Source: Gp6-AA40 sp963723495 | Lineage (GTDB): Bacteria > Acidobacteriota > Vicinamibacteria > Vicinamibacterales > UBA2999 | DNA length: 64,000 nucleotides | Reading direction: 5' to 3' | Assembly (NCBI GenBank): GCA_963723495.1 | Contig: CAVRQR010000015.1 | Span: forward strand, 434,001 to 498,000 | Shown: piece after piece, positions 25,993 through 35,349 of the stretch | How the letters are laid out: each line of letters begins with the position of its first letter | Numbering within the stretch: position 1 is the stretch's first letter | Program-made: the position numbers and the translations under genes | The notes under the pieces: model-generated | Told to the model about the DNA's origin: nothing | The model's input: the letters and a program-made list of their open reading frames with translations, nothing else | Databases searched by the model: none

Positions 25993-27455
25993 ATGCGCTC
26001 GTTCCACCGGTTAGGCATTCCCCTGCTCGCCGTGATCGACGCTGGCGGCATGTTCTCGAACTGCCGCATCGCCATCCGAGTCCGCTCCGACGGCCTCCGC
26101 GGCAACCATCGTCGGAAGCACGTGCGACCTTAGAGCTCACCTACAAGACGCCAACCGTCGGCGCTGACGTCGTCGTGAAGGCCACGGGTCTTCCCGCCGG
26201 CAAGACCGTCGACCTCACGTGGGGAACCGTCACCGGTGGATGGGTCGTCGAGGACTACTACCGGTTCCTCGGGAAGAAGTATCAGGAGACATCGGTCTCG
26301 CTCGGTAAGTTCACGGTCGACGGAAGCGGACGGCTCGATGCCCGGTTCACGATCCCTGAAGACTTCGGCGGCGTGCACGAAGTCGTCGCGCTCATCGACG
26401 GAAAGCCGGTCGCGCAGAACGGGATCGAAGTCACGCAAAGCTTCGAGATGACTCCGACGTCCGGACCTCTTGGAACGCCGGTCGAGCTCAGGGTCAAGGG
26501 TCTTGGGTGGCGAACCATGGAGAGCACGTGGGTCGTGAACTGGGACAACAACCTCGTTGGCTTCGTATCGGCGGCCAGCACCAAGGGATCGGCGGTCGCC
26601 AGGTTCCGTGCGACAGGGCCCGTCGGCGATCACGTGGTTCGTGTGTTGACGGGTTATCAGGGCCAGGGTTACCTGAATTACGAGCAGTCACCCGTTGCCC
26701 ATCTTCCGCGTCCGCAGTTCACATTCCGGACGACACCTGGCCGCGCGCCAGCACCGATCGCCTACGCAGAGCCGTATCAGCGTCAACCCGTTCCGAAGAC
26801 CGAGATATTCGTCGAGGACGCCACGCTGACGCTCGGCGCCACGCAGGGGCCGGTCGGCTCACGCACGACACTCCGCGGCGAAGGCTTCCCCCCCAACGCA
26901 GCGCTGCAGCTTGCGTGGCAGACCTACGTGGGCAGCCGCGTCAGTGGCAACGGATTCGAGCCGCAGGAGAAGGAATTCGGGACCGTGAACGTGGCGGCAG
27001 ACGGTCGTATCGACTCGCCGATCACAATCCCGGACGACCTCGGAGGGCTGCACGGGCTTGCTCTTCGCGACGGCAGCAAGACGCTGGCGCGTCTCTTCTT
27101 CGTCATCGAGACGAGCATCGTCAGCATCTCGCCGACGTCAGGTCCCGTTGGCACGCCGGTGACGATTCATTTGAAGGGTGTCGGCTGGACTGAGTACGAC
27201 AACATCTACGTTGCCACCTACGACAACGCCTACATGGGCTATGCCTGTGGCTTCAACAGCCAGGGCGATGTCGTGATCAACTTCCATGCGACCGGAGCCC
27301 CCGGTCAGCACATCATCGATCTGTATCCGGGCATCTATCAGGGACCGCCCACTGAGACGCAACTGCTCTATCGTCAGCCGCAGCTCACCTACGCTGACGA
27401 TCATCCAGGTAACAAGATTCCGGCGCTACGTTTCCTGTTCGAAGTGACGCCGTAG
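25993..27455 (+). CDS. Lipoprotein with three TIG-like repeats (two frameshifts)
   Basis: The start is MRSFHRLGIPLLAVI. In the next frame STLAAC gives a lipobox (change near 26035), and a third frame carries the mature chain from about 26130. Three immunoglobulin-like repeats each open with a shared signature: MTPTSGPLGTPVELRVKGLG, LGATQGPVGSRTTLRGEGFP and ISPTSGPVGTPVTIHLKGVG. A first repeat without the signature precedes them (TPTVGADVVVKATG). The pattern fits a cell-surface adhesion or scaffold protein. No enzyme motif is seen. Confidence 0.74.
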
Positions 27456-27493
27456 GCGGATCCTGTTCTTTGGAGCCGCCACATCCTGGATGC

Positions 27494-27513
27494 GGGTCTT
27501 GAAAACAAGACCC
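27494..27513. terminator. Hairpin in convergent gap, GGGTCTT type
   Basis: GGGTCTTG, loop AAAA, CAAGACCC is a perfect 8-bp stem between the convergent lipoprotein and zinc-ribbon genes. It may end transcription from both sides, though no T-tract follows. It resembles the 2623-2644 hairpin. Confidence 0.5.
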
Positions 27514-27517
27514 CGGC

Positions 27518-27998
27518 CTACGCTGGCGCTCGTGCGATCCGTCGCAGTTCACCGGGATCCAGCCAGTTCAGATGACACCGCTCACATGTGTCGATCACAA
27601 GGTTGCCAGGGCCGCCGTAAAAGTGGCTCAGCATCGCGCTGTCCACACTCAGGACAGTTGATTTTGCGATCTCCGGGCGACTGGCGTCGCGGAGGGACCG
27701 TTCCTGACGGGCTCTCGTGCGCCCGAGCCGCGTCGATAACTGAGACGAAGTGCTCCATCTCAATCAGCATGCCTTCGCAGCGCTGACAGAACAGGAATGG
27801 TCGGCCGTCCAGCTTGCTGCTGACAAGCGAGGTCGTGCACGTCGGGCACGTCTTGTCGCTCGCAGCGACGACCTCGACGAGATGCGCGATCGCCGAGGAC
27901 TGCTGACTCGAACCGCAATGCCGGCACGTGAGCCGGTCACTTTCGCGGTCGACTATGCAGCGGAGCTCCACAGTTCGCGCAGTTGGCCACGACAGCAT
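27518..27998 (-). CDS. Zinc-ribbon protein (TFIIB-type fingers, frameshifted)
   Basis: Cysteine pairs recur: CANCG and CRHCG at the N-terminus, CPTC and CQRCEGMLIE in the middle, CPECG and CERCHLNWLDPGELR at the end. CxxCxGxWLDxGE-like endings mark the zf-TFIIB group of small bacterial zinc proteins. Frame changes occur near 27640 and near 27950; the start is a GTG near 27990 or an ATG at 27998. Function is unknown; nucleic acid or protein binding is likely. Confidence 0.7.
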
Positions 27999-28068
27999 TA
28001 TCGGCGGTGGTCGTTTGGATCTGGAGTGCGACGATCCCTAAAGGCGGACGCCGCATGGTTAGGGGACC

Positions 28069-28095
28069 GGCCGGGCCCCCGCGCGGGACCCGGCC
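28069..28095. terminator. GC-rich hairpin after the TonB receptor gene
   Basis: GGCCGGG pairs with CCCGGCC around a GC-rich inner palindrome, 15 bases past the receptor stop. No T-tract follows on the minus strand, so it is only a weak terminator candidate. Confidence 0.4.
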
Positions 28096-28109
28096 GTGAC
28101 TGTCGTGCC

Positions 28110-31100
28110 CTAAAAGGAGAAATCGACGCTGATACGCGCCAATCGTCCTGTCAGCACGGAGTTGGCCTGCAACCAGGTACCATTCGGAACGAAGTTCTGG
28201 TTGTAGGTCAGGATGGCACTCGCATTCATCACGTTGTAGAGATCGAGCGACACCATCGACCGAGTCGAACCGAATGTGAAGTTCTTCGCGATGCGGAGGT
28301 CGAGCTGATTGACCCGATCCCCGTAAAGCGACCCCGGCTCGATCAGGTTGAACGTGACGTTGGGCACGTTCCCGGAGGGAGGCCGTCCGAGGAACCGCGC
28401 GACGTCGGCTGCCGGCATCGCGTAATTGGCGGAGAGGAGCTGTCCAGGCTTGCTCTGGAACACGGCGCTCACTTGCGCGTCAATCTTCGGGATGACGTAA
28501 GAGCCGAGACCACGAAGCTGCGTGAGCCACCCGTACGCCACATGGCAGTATGGACTGGTCATGCTGACGGTCGAGCCGACGAGCCCTGCTCCGATTCCGG
28601 CGTTGAGTTCGGGCAGGTTGTCTCGGACGTCGCAGTTGTCTGCCACGTTCTGACCAGTGCTCGTTCCTCCCTGTAAGCGTAAGGCCGCCCTGCGTGCGAA
28701 GATTGAGCGTGATGTCGAAGCCGTTGAAGTACTGATACCACTCGCCATACTTGCTGGCGATGGTCGCCAGGTCGTCGACCTGACCGGCCTTGCTCGGGAC
28801 AACGTTGTAGAGACCGGAGATCGGGTACCCACCGCCGTTCGGCAGCCGCGGATCGAGCGGCGCGACGATGCTGTAAGGCGTGAGGTCCTCAGGCTGCAAC
28901 CGAAGATTGTCGTTGAGCGTGAACCCGTCGAACCACCGCCGGTAGTAGCCGACTTCGATCGACATGCGCGCCATGAGCTGCTGCTGAACGGAAACGCCGA
29001 AACTCCAGTCCGACGCCCTCACACCCCAGCCGCTGAGGAGGTCGGGATCGTAGTTGCCGGTCAGGACCGGCTGGCCGAAACGACATGTTGGACAACTGAC
29101 CGCAGAAATCCGCTCCGCCACCTCCGTTGACCGCCGCAGAATTGCCATGCGCCAGCGGATTGCTGAAGTCGCAGTCGGCGACGAGATCCCCATCCGCATC
29201 GATCCACGTCCTGGAGGCACCCACCACGCCAAAGGGGCCAGTGGTCCGTCGGTACCCGCAGAGTCGGATTCGAGTTGGCGTAGGTCAACTGACACGCCTA
29301 CACCCTCGAGGTATTTGCCGAGGTTCGCTTTGACGGCGGTCTTGCCGTTGCCGAAGACATCGATCGCCGCACCCATCCGGGGGGTGATGTCCTTGTAGCT
29401 GTCGACTCCCTTGGTCTCCGGGAAGTGGAACGCGACCGGGAGGAATCTATCGGGACCGATGTTCTGCTCGGGGAACCAGCTGCTCGCGACGTCGAACCGC
29501 AGGGCGCCCTGCAGCGTCAAGCGACCCATCGTGAACTGTTCCTGCGCGAAGACCGCGTCCCATCCCGCGCGCGCGTCGTTGACCCATGGGTTGATCGTCT
29601 GCGTCAACTGATTGGGGATGCCGTTGTTGAAGCGGTACCACAGGTCGTTGTTGTTCGAGTACCACGTCCGGTCGTCGGTCATCAGCGTTCCCTGATAACC
29701 CGACTTTGAAGCTGTGCCGGCCGGTCACGTACGACATCGAGGCCTTCCACGTGTACGATCCGGTGCGATTGTCACCCCAATCCTGCGAACGGTACACGAG
29801 GTCCGGGCGACCGCCATTGTTGGCGCATCCGGCCGCGCACTGTTCGGTGACGCGAATGAGATCGCGCGTCGCGTTGTCCTCGCGCTCGAAGTTGCCCCAC
29901 CCGTAATACGTCCCGCCGAAGCCGGCATCGAAGAGCAATCGATTGGTGACCGGCGAGCTCCAGGTGACCTGCGGCACGCGCAGCGGGAGTGTCTGGCCAG
30001 GACCGATGGCCTCGGGCGAAGCGACTGGCGGCGTCGTGATACCGATCGTGGCCCCCTCACAGTTCCGGCACACCCACTGCTCGTCCCAGTACGCGCCGAA
30101 CTTGTTCCGCGGCGTGACCTGCCACGTGATGCGTCCGCTGATGTTCTCCCACGTGCGGTCTGAGAAGCCGGCATCGCTGATGCCAGGTCCGCCCACGTAC
30201 AGCCATTTCGAAGCATCACCGGCGTTGAGGTTGTAGAACATGTTCGCGTTCACGCGCGTGCTTCCCTGTGTTCGCGCGGTTGCGAAGTACCACAAGCTTG
30301 TCCCTGCAGAATCGGTCCTCCAACCGCGCCGTTCAGGTCGTATATCTTCGTCAGCGGGGTCGGCGCCGCCACTCCCGGTATACCTTCCGTGTTGTCGGCC
30401 TGCAGGTTCTTGCCGCTGCCGCTGTAGAACGCGGACCCGTGGAACGTGTTCCCGCCGGTCTTGGGCACGACGTTCATGACCAGGCCAGCCGTCTCCGACT
30501 CACCAAGCCCGCCCGAGGTCGTGAACGAAATCTCTTCCGAGTTGCCGACATCGACGGAGAAGCCTGGTGGCTGATTGCCACCGGGAGGATTCCCGATGTT
30601 GAGGCCGTCAATCGTCATGCGGCCCTCGTTGTTGCGGCCGCCGTGAATCGGAAACTGTGTCGTGGCCGTGCCGGTCGCGACGTCGTTGGTGTTGGTCACG
30701 ACGCCGGGAACGACGACGACGAGCGCGTTGTAGCTGCGCACGGTGGGGATCGCCTTGAGCACGTCGTTGTTCAACACTGTCTGCCGTCGAGCGCTCTGCA
30801 CGTCAACGATTGGGCTCTCGCCGGTCACGGTGACCGTCTCTTCGAGGGAGCCGACGCGCATCTCGGCGTTGATGGTTGCGGTGAACGACCCGGTCAGCTC
30901 GACGCCTTCGCGCTCGAAGGTGCTGAATCCGGGTAACGCGAAACTCACCTTGTAGACGCCGGGACGAAGATCTTCGATCCGGTACTGCCCGCTGCCGTCG
31001 CTTATCGCGGTGCGGACCTTCTCGATCAGCGCTGGACTGCTGGCTTCAACGGTGACGCCGGGCAGCACGGCCCCGGAGGTGTCTCTGACCGAACCTGCGA

Positions 31101-31179
31101 TGACTGCCTGGGCCCGGGCCACGGTGGGGATGAGGATGATCAACGCCGCTATCGCCAGCGCCTTCACGCCTGCGCGCAT
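28110..31179 (-). CDS. Oar-like TonB-dependent receptor (about five frameshifts)
   Basis: The start at 31179 has GAGGTG upstream, then a signal peptide (LAIAALIILIPTVARAQ) and a carboxypeptidase-regulatory-like domain (GSVRDTSGAVLPGVTVEASS, GSGQYRIEDLRPGVYKVSF). The plug follows (VGSLEETVTVTGESPIVDV) and then a long beta-barrel ending in RLARISVDFSF with the terminal Phe of outer-membrane proteins. Frames change near 30290, 29690, 29240, 29070 and 28690, yet recognisable receptor sequence continues across each break. It would take up a large substrate with TonB/ExbBD energy; substrate unknown. A TonB-like protein lies at 58821. Confidence 0.82.
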
Positions 31180-31271
31180 ATGCCACCTCACAATCGGTTG
31201 GGGTTCCGCCCGCGAACTAGGTCACCTAATAGTCGGTTCCTCCATGTGGTCGAATGTGCCCGATATCGTGC

Positions 31272-32307
31272 TCAGTTTTCGCCTTCCCCGGCGTTCTGCA
31301 CGGGCCGCCGCGGACGGATGATCCCTTTCTTCAGATCCTCGTCGAGCGCCCTGTCTTCGGCGCGCTCCGCGCTGAGGATGTTCCGCAGCCCGAGATTTCC
31401 TTCGTGGCACTCGTAGGCGAACATCTGGAAGCCGGGAGGCTGCGTCAACTGCAGCTCCATCGTCCAGGGTTTCGCGTAGATCACGGGATCGTCGATCGTG
31501 ACCTGGTAGTCGAGCGTCTGGTCGTCCTGGCGGGAGATGCGCTCGGTCAGGCGAAGCTGTTCGCTATGACGGACGCCCGAGATGGCAGTCCGGTCGGAGA
31601 ACCCAGTGGTCTCGATGACCAGTGTGTTGCCTTCCCAGCGCCCGCGCGAGCTTCCCAGCCATTGGCGTTGATTCACCTGCGGCCGATTGTCGAGGTGAAT
31701 GATCCGCGTGTCATGGACCATCTCGTAACTGATCGCCACCTCACCTGGGGATTGGACGATGGTGACGCCGTTGCCGTAGATCGCCGGACCCAGAGACCCG
31801 ACGACGCCGCGCGTGATGCAGCGATCGTAGAGCGTGAAGTCCTCAGTGGTGTGGAAGGGGCCTTCGCCGAAGCTGCCCCGCGGTGCGCGCCGCCAGCCGC
31901 TTCTGCCCTTCTGGCGTCAACGCCGGAATCTTGCCGTCGGGCGGATCGATGACGAGCGACGTCTGTCTGAACGTCCGGGTCCCCACGTCGTTTCTGAACG
32001 CCCCGACACGACTGCCCTCCTGCTTTCGGTCTGCTCGTCGCGCTCGAACGCGCTTCGCGTATTCCTCATCGGTCAGGAAGCGCCTGGTGCCGAATTCATC
32101 AGGCCGCTCCCGCGGGATGCCGCGCATGTCGTCGCTCGACCAGACGCCGGCAATATCGGGATGTCCCCAGGGCGTCCGCGGCAACCGAGCTCGCCGCACC
32201 TCCTGCCGCTGATGTCGTCGCCGGCGAGCTTGAGCGGACACGAGAACCGACGTCAGCCCCGCGAGCAGGGTCATCATTAGGGTCGTCATCAGCAGCCGTC
32301 GAGTCAT
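31272..32307 (-). CDS. Secreted protein of unknown function, paralogue of 6852-7729 (one frameshift)
   Basis: ATG at 32307 (MTRRLLMTTLMMTLLAG) gives a signal peptide ending at SAQA. The chain has PWGHPDIAGVWSSDDMRGIP, GRWEGNTLVIETTGFSDRTA, SEQLRLTERI and DDPVIYAKPWTMELQL, the same ordered motifs as the gene at 6852. A frame change near 31865 splits PLPHHTEDFTLYDRCITRG. A role beside the TonB receptor is possible but unproven. It diverges from the BlaI gene. Confidence 0.75.
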
Positions 32308-32408
32308 CGCGTATCTCCTTTCAACGCCGCCAAGACCAACATGACCTACATCGGTGCGCATTATAGGTCCCGTCCGGGGATCCCTCCATACCTATTCCAT
32401 GGCAGCTC

Positions 32409-32438
32409 TTGACAACCGGGAACCCATGGTGCTAATTT
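32409..32438 (+). promoter_or_regulatory. Sigma-70-type promoter of the blaI-M56 operon
   Basis: TTGACA (32409-32414), an 18-base spacer and TAATTT (32433-32438). The ATG is at 32449, so the transcript would start almost at the start codon and be leaderless or nearly so. Confidence 0.6.
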
Positions 32439-32448
32439 TTTGGCACCA
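32427..32448. promoter_or_regulatory. Palindrome overlapping the -10, candidate BlaI operator
   Basis: TGGTGC and GCACCA (perfect 6-bp arms, 10-base AT-rich centre) cover the -10 box and run up to the start codon. A repressor dimer here would block its own promoter, as BlaI/MecI do. The sequence differs from the classic TACA/TGTA dyad. Confidence 0.5.
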
Positions 32449-32841
32449 ATGACGAAGACCGCTTCACCCCCCGATTTGAGCCGCCGCGAGCGACAGATTC
32501 TCGACGTGCTCTACAAGGCCGGCCGCGCAACCGCGGCGGAAGTGCAGGAGGCCATGGCGGCGGCGCCCAGTTACTCGGCCGTGCGCACGCTGCTGCGCAT
32601 CCTGGAGGACAAAGGGCACGTGCGCCACGAGCAGGACGGCGCGCGCTACGTCTACTTGCCGACGGTTGCGCGAGACGCAGCCAAGCGCTCGGCCCTGCGG
32701 CACCTGTTGAACACGTTCTTCGAGGGCTCGACCACCCAGGCGATCGCCGCCCTCCTCGACGAAGACTCCAGCCGTCTGTCCAACGCCGACTGGGATCGTC
32801 TGTCTGCCGCGATCAAACGCGCGCGTAAAGAAGGAGCCTGA
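32449..32841 (+). CDS. BlaI/MecI/CopY-family repressor
   Basis: The 130-residue protein has the winged helix (LSRRERQILDVLYKAGRATA, SYSAVRTLLRILEDKGHVRH) and the C-terminal dimerisation helices (LRHLLNTFFEGSTTQAIAAL). The ATG at 32449 is preferred to a TTG at 32440. In the known systems the repressor is inactivated through the partner M56 peptidase, whose gene follows after 1 bp with its own AAGGAG. No beta-lactamase or PBP gene is linked, so the regulon is probably not antibiotic resistance. Confidence 0.9.
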   Translation: MTKTASPPDLSRRERQILDVLYKAGRATAAEVQEAMAAAPSYSAVRTLLRILEDKGHVRHEQDGARYVYLPTVARDAAKRSALRHLLNTFFEGSTTQAIAALLDEDSSRLSNADWDRLSAAIKRARKEGA

Positions 32842-32842
32842 C

Positions 32843-34876
32843 ATGTTTGCCGACATGATGGTCGTCATCATCGAGTCCTGCGTGCGTGCGAGCGTCGTGC
32901 TGTGCGCGGCGTGGGCGCTGACGTCGATGATGCGGCGCGCCTCCGCCGCCACCCGCCACTTCGTATGGAGCTGCGCGATCGCGGGCGCGATACTGGCGTC
33001 GGCGCTCGGGAGTCTCGGCCCGCGCTGGCCCGTGTCACTTCCCTCGAGCATCGCGTCAACGCCGTCTATCCTCACGTTGGAGTCACCTGCCGATATCTCG
33101 GAGCCCGTCGCGCCTGCGCCTTCGATTGACGCCTCCGCCGATATCACCAACGCGCCGCCCGCGAATTCGCCCGCATCCGTTTCTGGCTCGACGCTGGGCC
33201 CGGCTTTCGTCCTCGGACTCGTCTGGGCCGCTGGTGCGCTGGCCATCCTCGCGTACGCCGTCAGTGGAGTTCTCGGGGCCTGGTTGCTGCGGAGGTCGGC
33301 TGTTCCAATACAGGCCCCGTGGGTAGACGAGGCACACACGCTCGCCGAGGTCTTCGAGATTCCTGGTGTCATCAACGTCGTCGAATCCAAGGCGATTGCG
33401 ATGCCCATGGTCTGTGGAGTCTGGCGCCCATTGATCGTCGTGCCACCTGGTGTAAACGAGTGGTCTGATCAACGTCGCCGCGTCGTCGTGCTGCACGAGC
33501 TCGCGCACATCAAGCGTCGCGATTGCCTCACACAGGCTGTCGCGCAGATCGTGTGCGCGATGTACTGGTTCAACCCCATCGTGTGGCTCGCGGCCCGTCG
33601 GCTCCGCGTCGAGCGCGAGCGCGCGTGCGACGACTTCGTGCTGGCGGCTGGTGAAAAGGGCGCCGACTATGCAGCGCACTTGCTTGACATCGCGCAGACC
33701 GTGCGACACGACCGTGCAGCCGCGATCGCGGGACTCGCGATGGCACGGCCATCACAGCTCGAGGGACGTCTCCTGGCCATTCTGAATCCCGCAATCCGGC
33801 GCTCGTCGGCGCTTCACACTCGCCTGGCATCGCTGGGATTGGTGTTGGTGGTCACATTGCCCGTCGGAGCGGTCGAATTCATCGACGCTTCGTCGCGCGC
33901 GGATGCGACTGATGCAGCCGCCGTGGTTGCTCCTGCCACGAGCATCACCACAACCGAGATCACCCAGCCGCCGGCATCGCCGGAGCCGGTGCTGCCAGCG
34001 GCACGACCGTCGGGAGTTTCGAGACCGGCAGCATCGCCGACACCGTCACCGTTTCCCTCTCCCGAACCCTCGCCCCAGATCCCGCACGAGGCCTTCGCTG
34101 AGCTCAATGCCAGTCAAATCGGCTCGGCCGTCGGCGAGGTCCTTGGTGCACAGATCGGACAGGAAGTCGCAGCGGCTGTCGCCGGTCAAACGAGTCAAAC
34201 GAGCATCGCGGGAGACCCAAAGACCATCGAAGCGCTGATTGGAGCGCTCAACGATTCCGATCCGGACGTGCGGGAGATGGTCATCGTCACGCTCGGCAGA
34301 ATGCGCGATCCGCGAATTGTGACCGCGCTGTTGCCATTGCTCAAGGACAGCAACGCCGAGGTACGCGAGCAGGCGGTGTTTGCCCTCGCGCGGTCCGGTG
34401 ACGCACGCGCGATGACCGCCGTGGCAGCCATGATCGATGATGCCTCGGCGGATGTCCGGGAGCAGGCTGTGCACCTGCTCGGCAGGTCACGCAATCCGGA
34501 TGCGCTTCCCGCGCTGACGAAGGCGCTCAAGGACTCATCACCGGACGTACGTGAGCAGGCCGCGTTCGCACTCGGTCAGTTGCGCAGCGCGAATGCTGTT
34601 GATCCCTTGCTGGAGGCGCTGAAGGATTCCTCGCCGGACGTGCGCGAGCAGGCGGCCTTCGCGCTCGGTCAGACACGAAACGGGCGTGCCGTCGACGCCC
34701 TGATGGCGGCCCTCAAGGACTCGAATGCGGATGTCCGCGAGCAGGCGGCGTTCGCGCTTGGCCAGCTCCGCGATCCCAGGGCACTCCCCTCGCTGACCGC
34801 GGCGCTGCGTGACTCGGTCGCAGACGTCCGCGAGCAGGCGGCGTTCGCCATCGGTCAGATTTCCGGACAGCAGTAA
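32843..34876 (+). CDS. M56 (BlaR1-like) zinc metallopeptidase with seven C-terminal HEAT repeats
   Basis: Four membrane segments (about 5-28, 41-58, 120-148, 328-346) enclose the gluzincin motif HELAH (218-222) and the downstream ERERACDD, the expected zinc and catalytic residues. After the last helix, a Pro/Ser/Thr linker (370-415) leads to seven 31-residue HEAT repeats (about 460-674), each centred on DVREQAAFALGQ. In BlaR1 the extracytoplasmic C-terminus is a penicillin sensor; here the HEAT array takes its place. By topology it would be outside the membrane, so the array is the likely sensor or docking surface. The repeats are nearly identical, implying recent expansion. Confidence 0.9.
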   Translation: MFADMMVVIIESCVRASVVLCAAWALTSMMRRASAATRHFVWSCAIAGAILASALGSLGPRWPVSLPSSIASTPSILTLESPADISEPVAPAPSIDASADITNAPPANSPASVSGSTLGPAFVLGLVWAAGALAILAYAVSGVLGAWLLRRSAVPIQAPWVDEAHTLAEVFEIPGVINVVESKAIAMPMVCGVWRPLIVVPPGVNEWSDQRRRVVVLHELAHIKRRDCLTQAVAQIVCAMYWFNPIVWLAARRLRVERERACDDFVLAAGEKGADYAAHLLDIAQTVRHDRAAAIAGLAMARPSQLEGRLLAILNPAIRRSSALHTRLASLGLVLVVTLPVGAVEFIDASSRADATDAAAVVAPATSITTTEITQPPASPEPVLPAARPSGVSRPAASPTPSPFPSPEPSPQIPHEAFAELNASQIGSAVGEVLGAQIGQEVAAAVAGQTSQTSIAGDPKTIEALIGALNDSDPDVREMVIVTLGRMRDPRIVTALLPLLKDSNAEVREQAVFALARSGDARAMTAVAAMIDDASADVREQAVHLLGRSRNPDALPALTKALKDSSPDVREQAAFALGQLRSANAVDPLLEALKDSSPDVREQAAFALGQTRNGRAVDALMAALKDSNADVREQAAFALGQLRDPRALPSLTAALRDSVADVREQAAFAIGQISGQQ

Positions 34877-34911
34877 CGCGCTCACGCGCGCCTTGGCGTG
34901 AAAGGACACGT

Positions 34912-35349
34912 ATGCAGACAAGTGCCAAAATATTAGCAGCCTTCGTATTGTTCGCGTCGTGCTTCGGATCGAGCGTCGAAACACAGACAGTTCCGGCCGC
35001 GACGGTCGCTGCCCTTGCAGACGCGCTCAAGGACACTGACGCGGAAGTCCGGCAGCAGGCGGCCTGGGCGCTGGGTCGCATCCGGTCAGAACAGTCGGTT
35101 GATGCGCTAATCGCTGCGCTGAAAGACAGCGACCAAGACGTACGCCAACAGGTGATCTGGGCACTGGGCCGCATCCAGAGCGCCAAGGCCGTCGATGCAC
35201 TCACCGCGGCACTGAAGGACAGCAACACCGAGATCCGCCGTTCAGCGGCGCAGGCGCTCGCGCAGATCTACGGCAGCGGCGGCCGATCCCAACCCGAACC
35301 CGAATCCCAACCCCAATCCGCGGCCACGTCCATTCTGAAGGAGGCAACC
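34912..35349 (+). CDS. Exported HEAT-repeat protein A (open into the next gene)
   Basis: AAGGA precedes the ATG. The signal peptide is MQTSAKILAAFVLFASCFGS, and three HEAT repeats follow (DTDAEVRQQAAWALGRI, DSDQDVRQQVIWALGRI, DSNTEIRRSAAQALAQI). The chain then runs through a CCCAACCCGAACCCG word repeat and, without a stop, into the frame of the gene at 35350. A TGA in the +1 frame at 35336, just before a GGAGG and ATG, suggests two genes separated in the real sequence. It probably acts with the M56-HEAT protein. Confidence 0.7.
35285..35325. repeat. Single-arm word repeat (CCCAACCCGAA)
   Basis: CCCAACCCGAACCCGAATCC is followed by similar words. It lies at the junction of the two HEAT genes, where an intergenic repeat would be expected, and is translated as PEPESQPQS if the fusion is real. 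Confidence 0.6.

Noticed and set aside
32449..34876. Beta-lactam resistance regulator pair
   Set aside because: The M56 protein lacks a penicillin-binding sensor domain and no beta-lactamase or PBP gene is linked.
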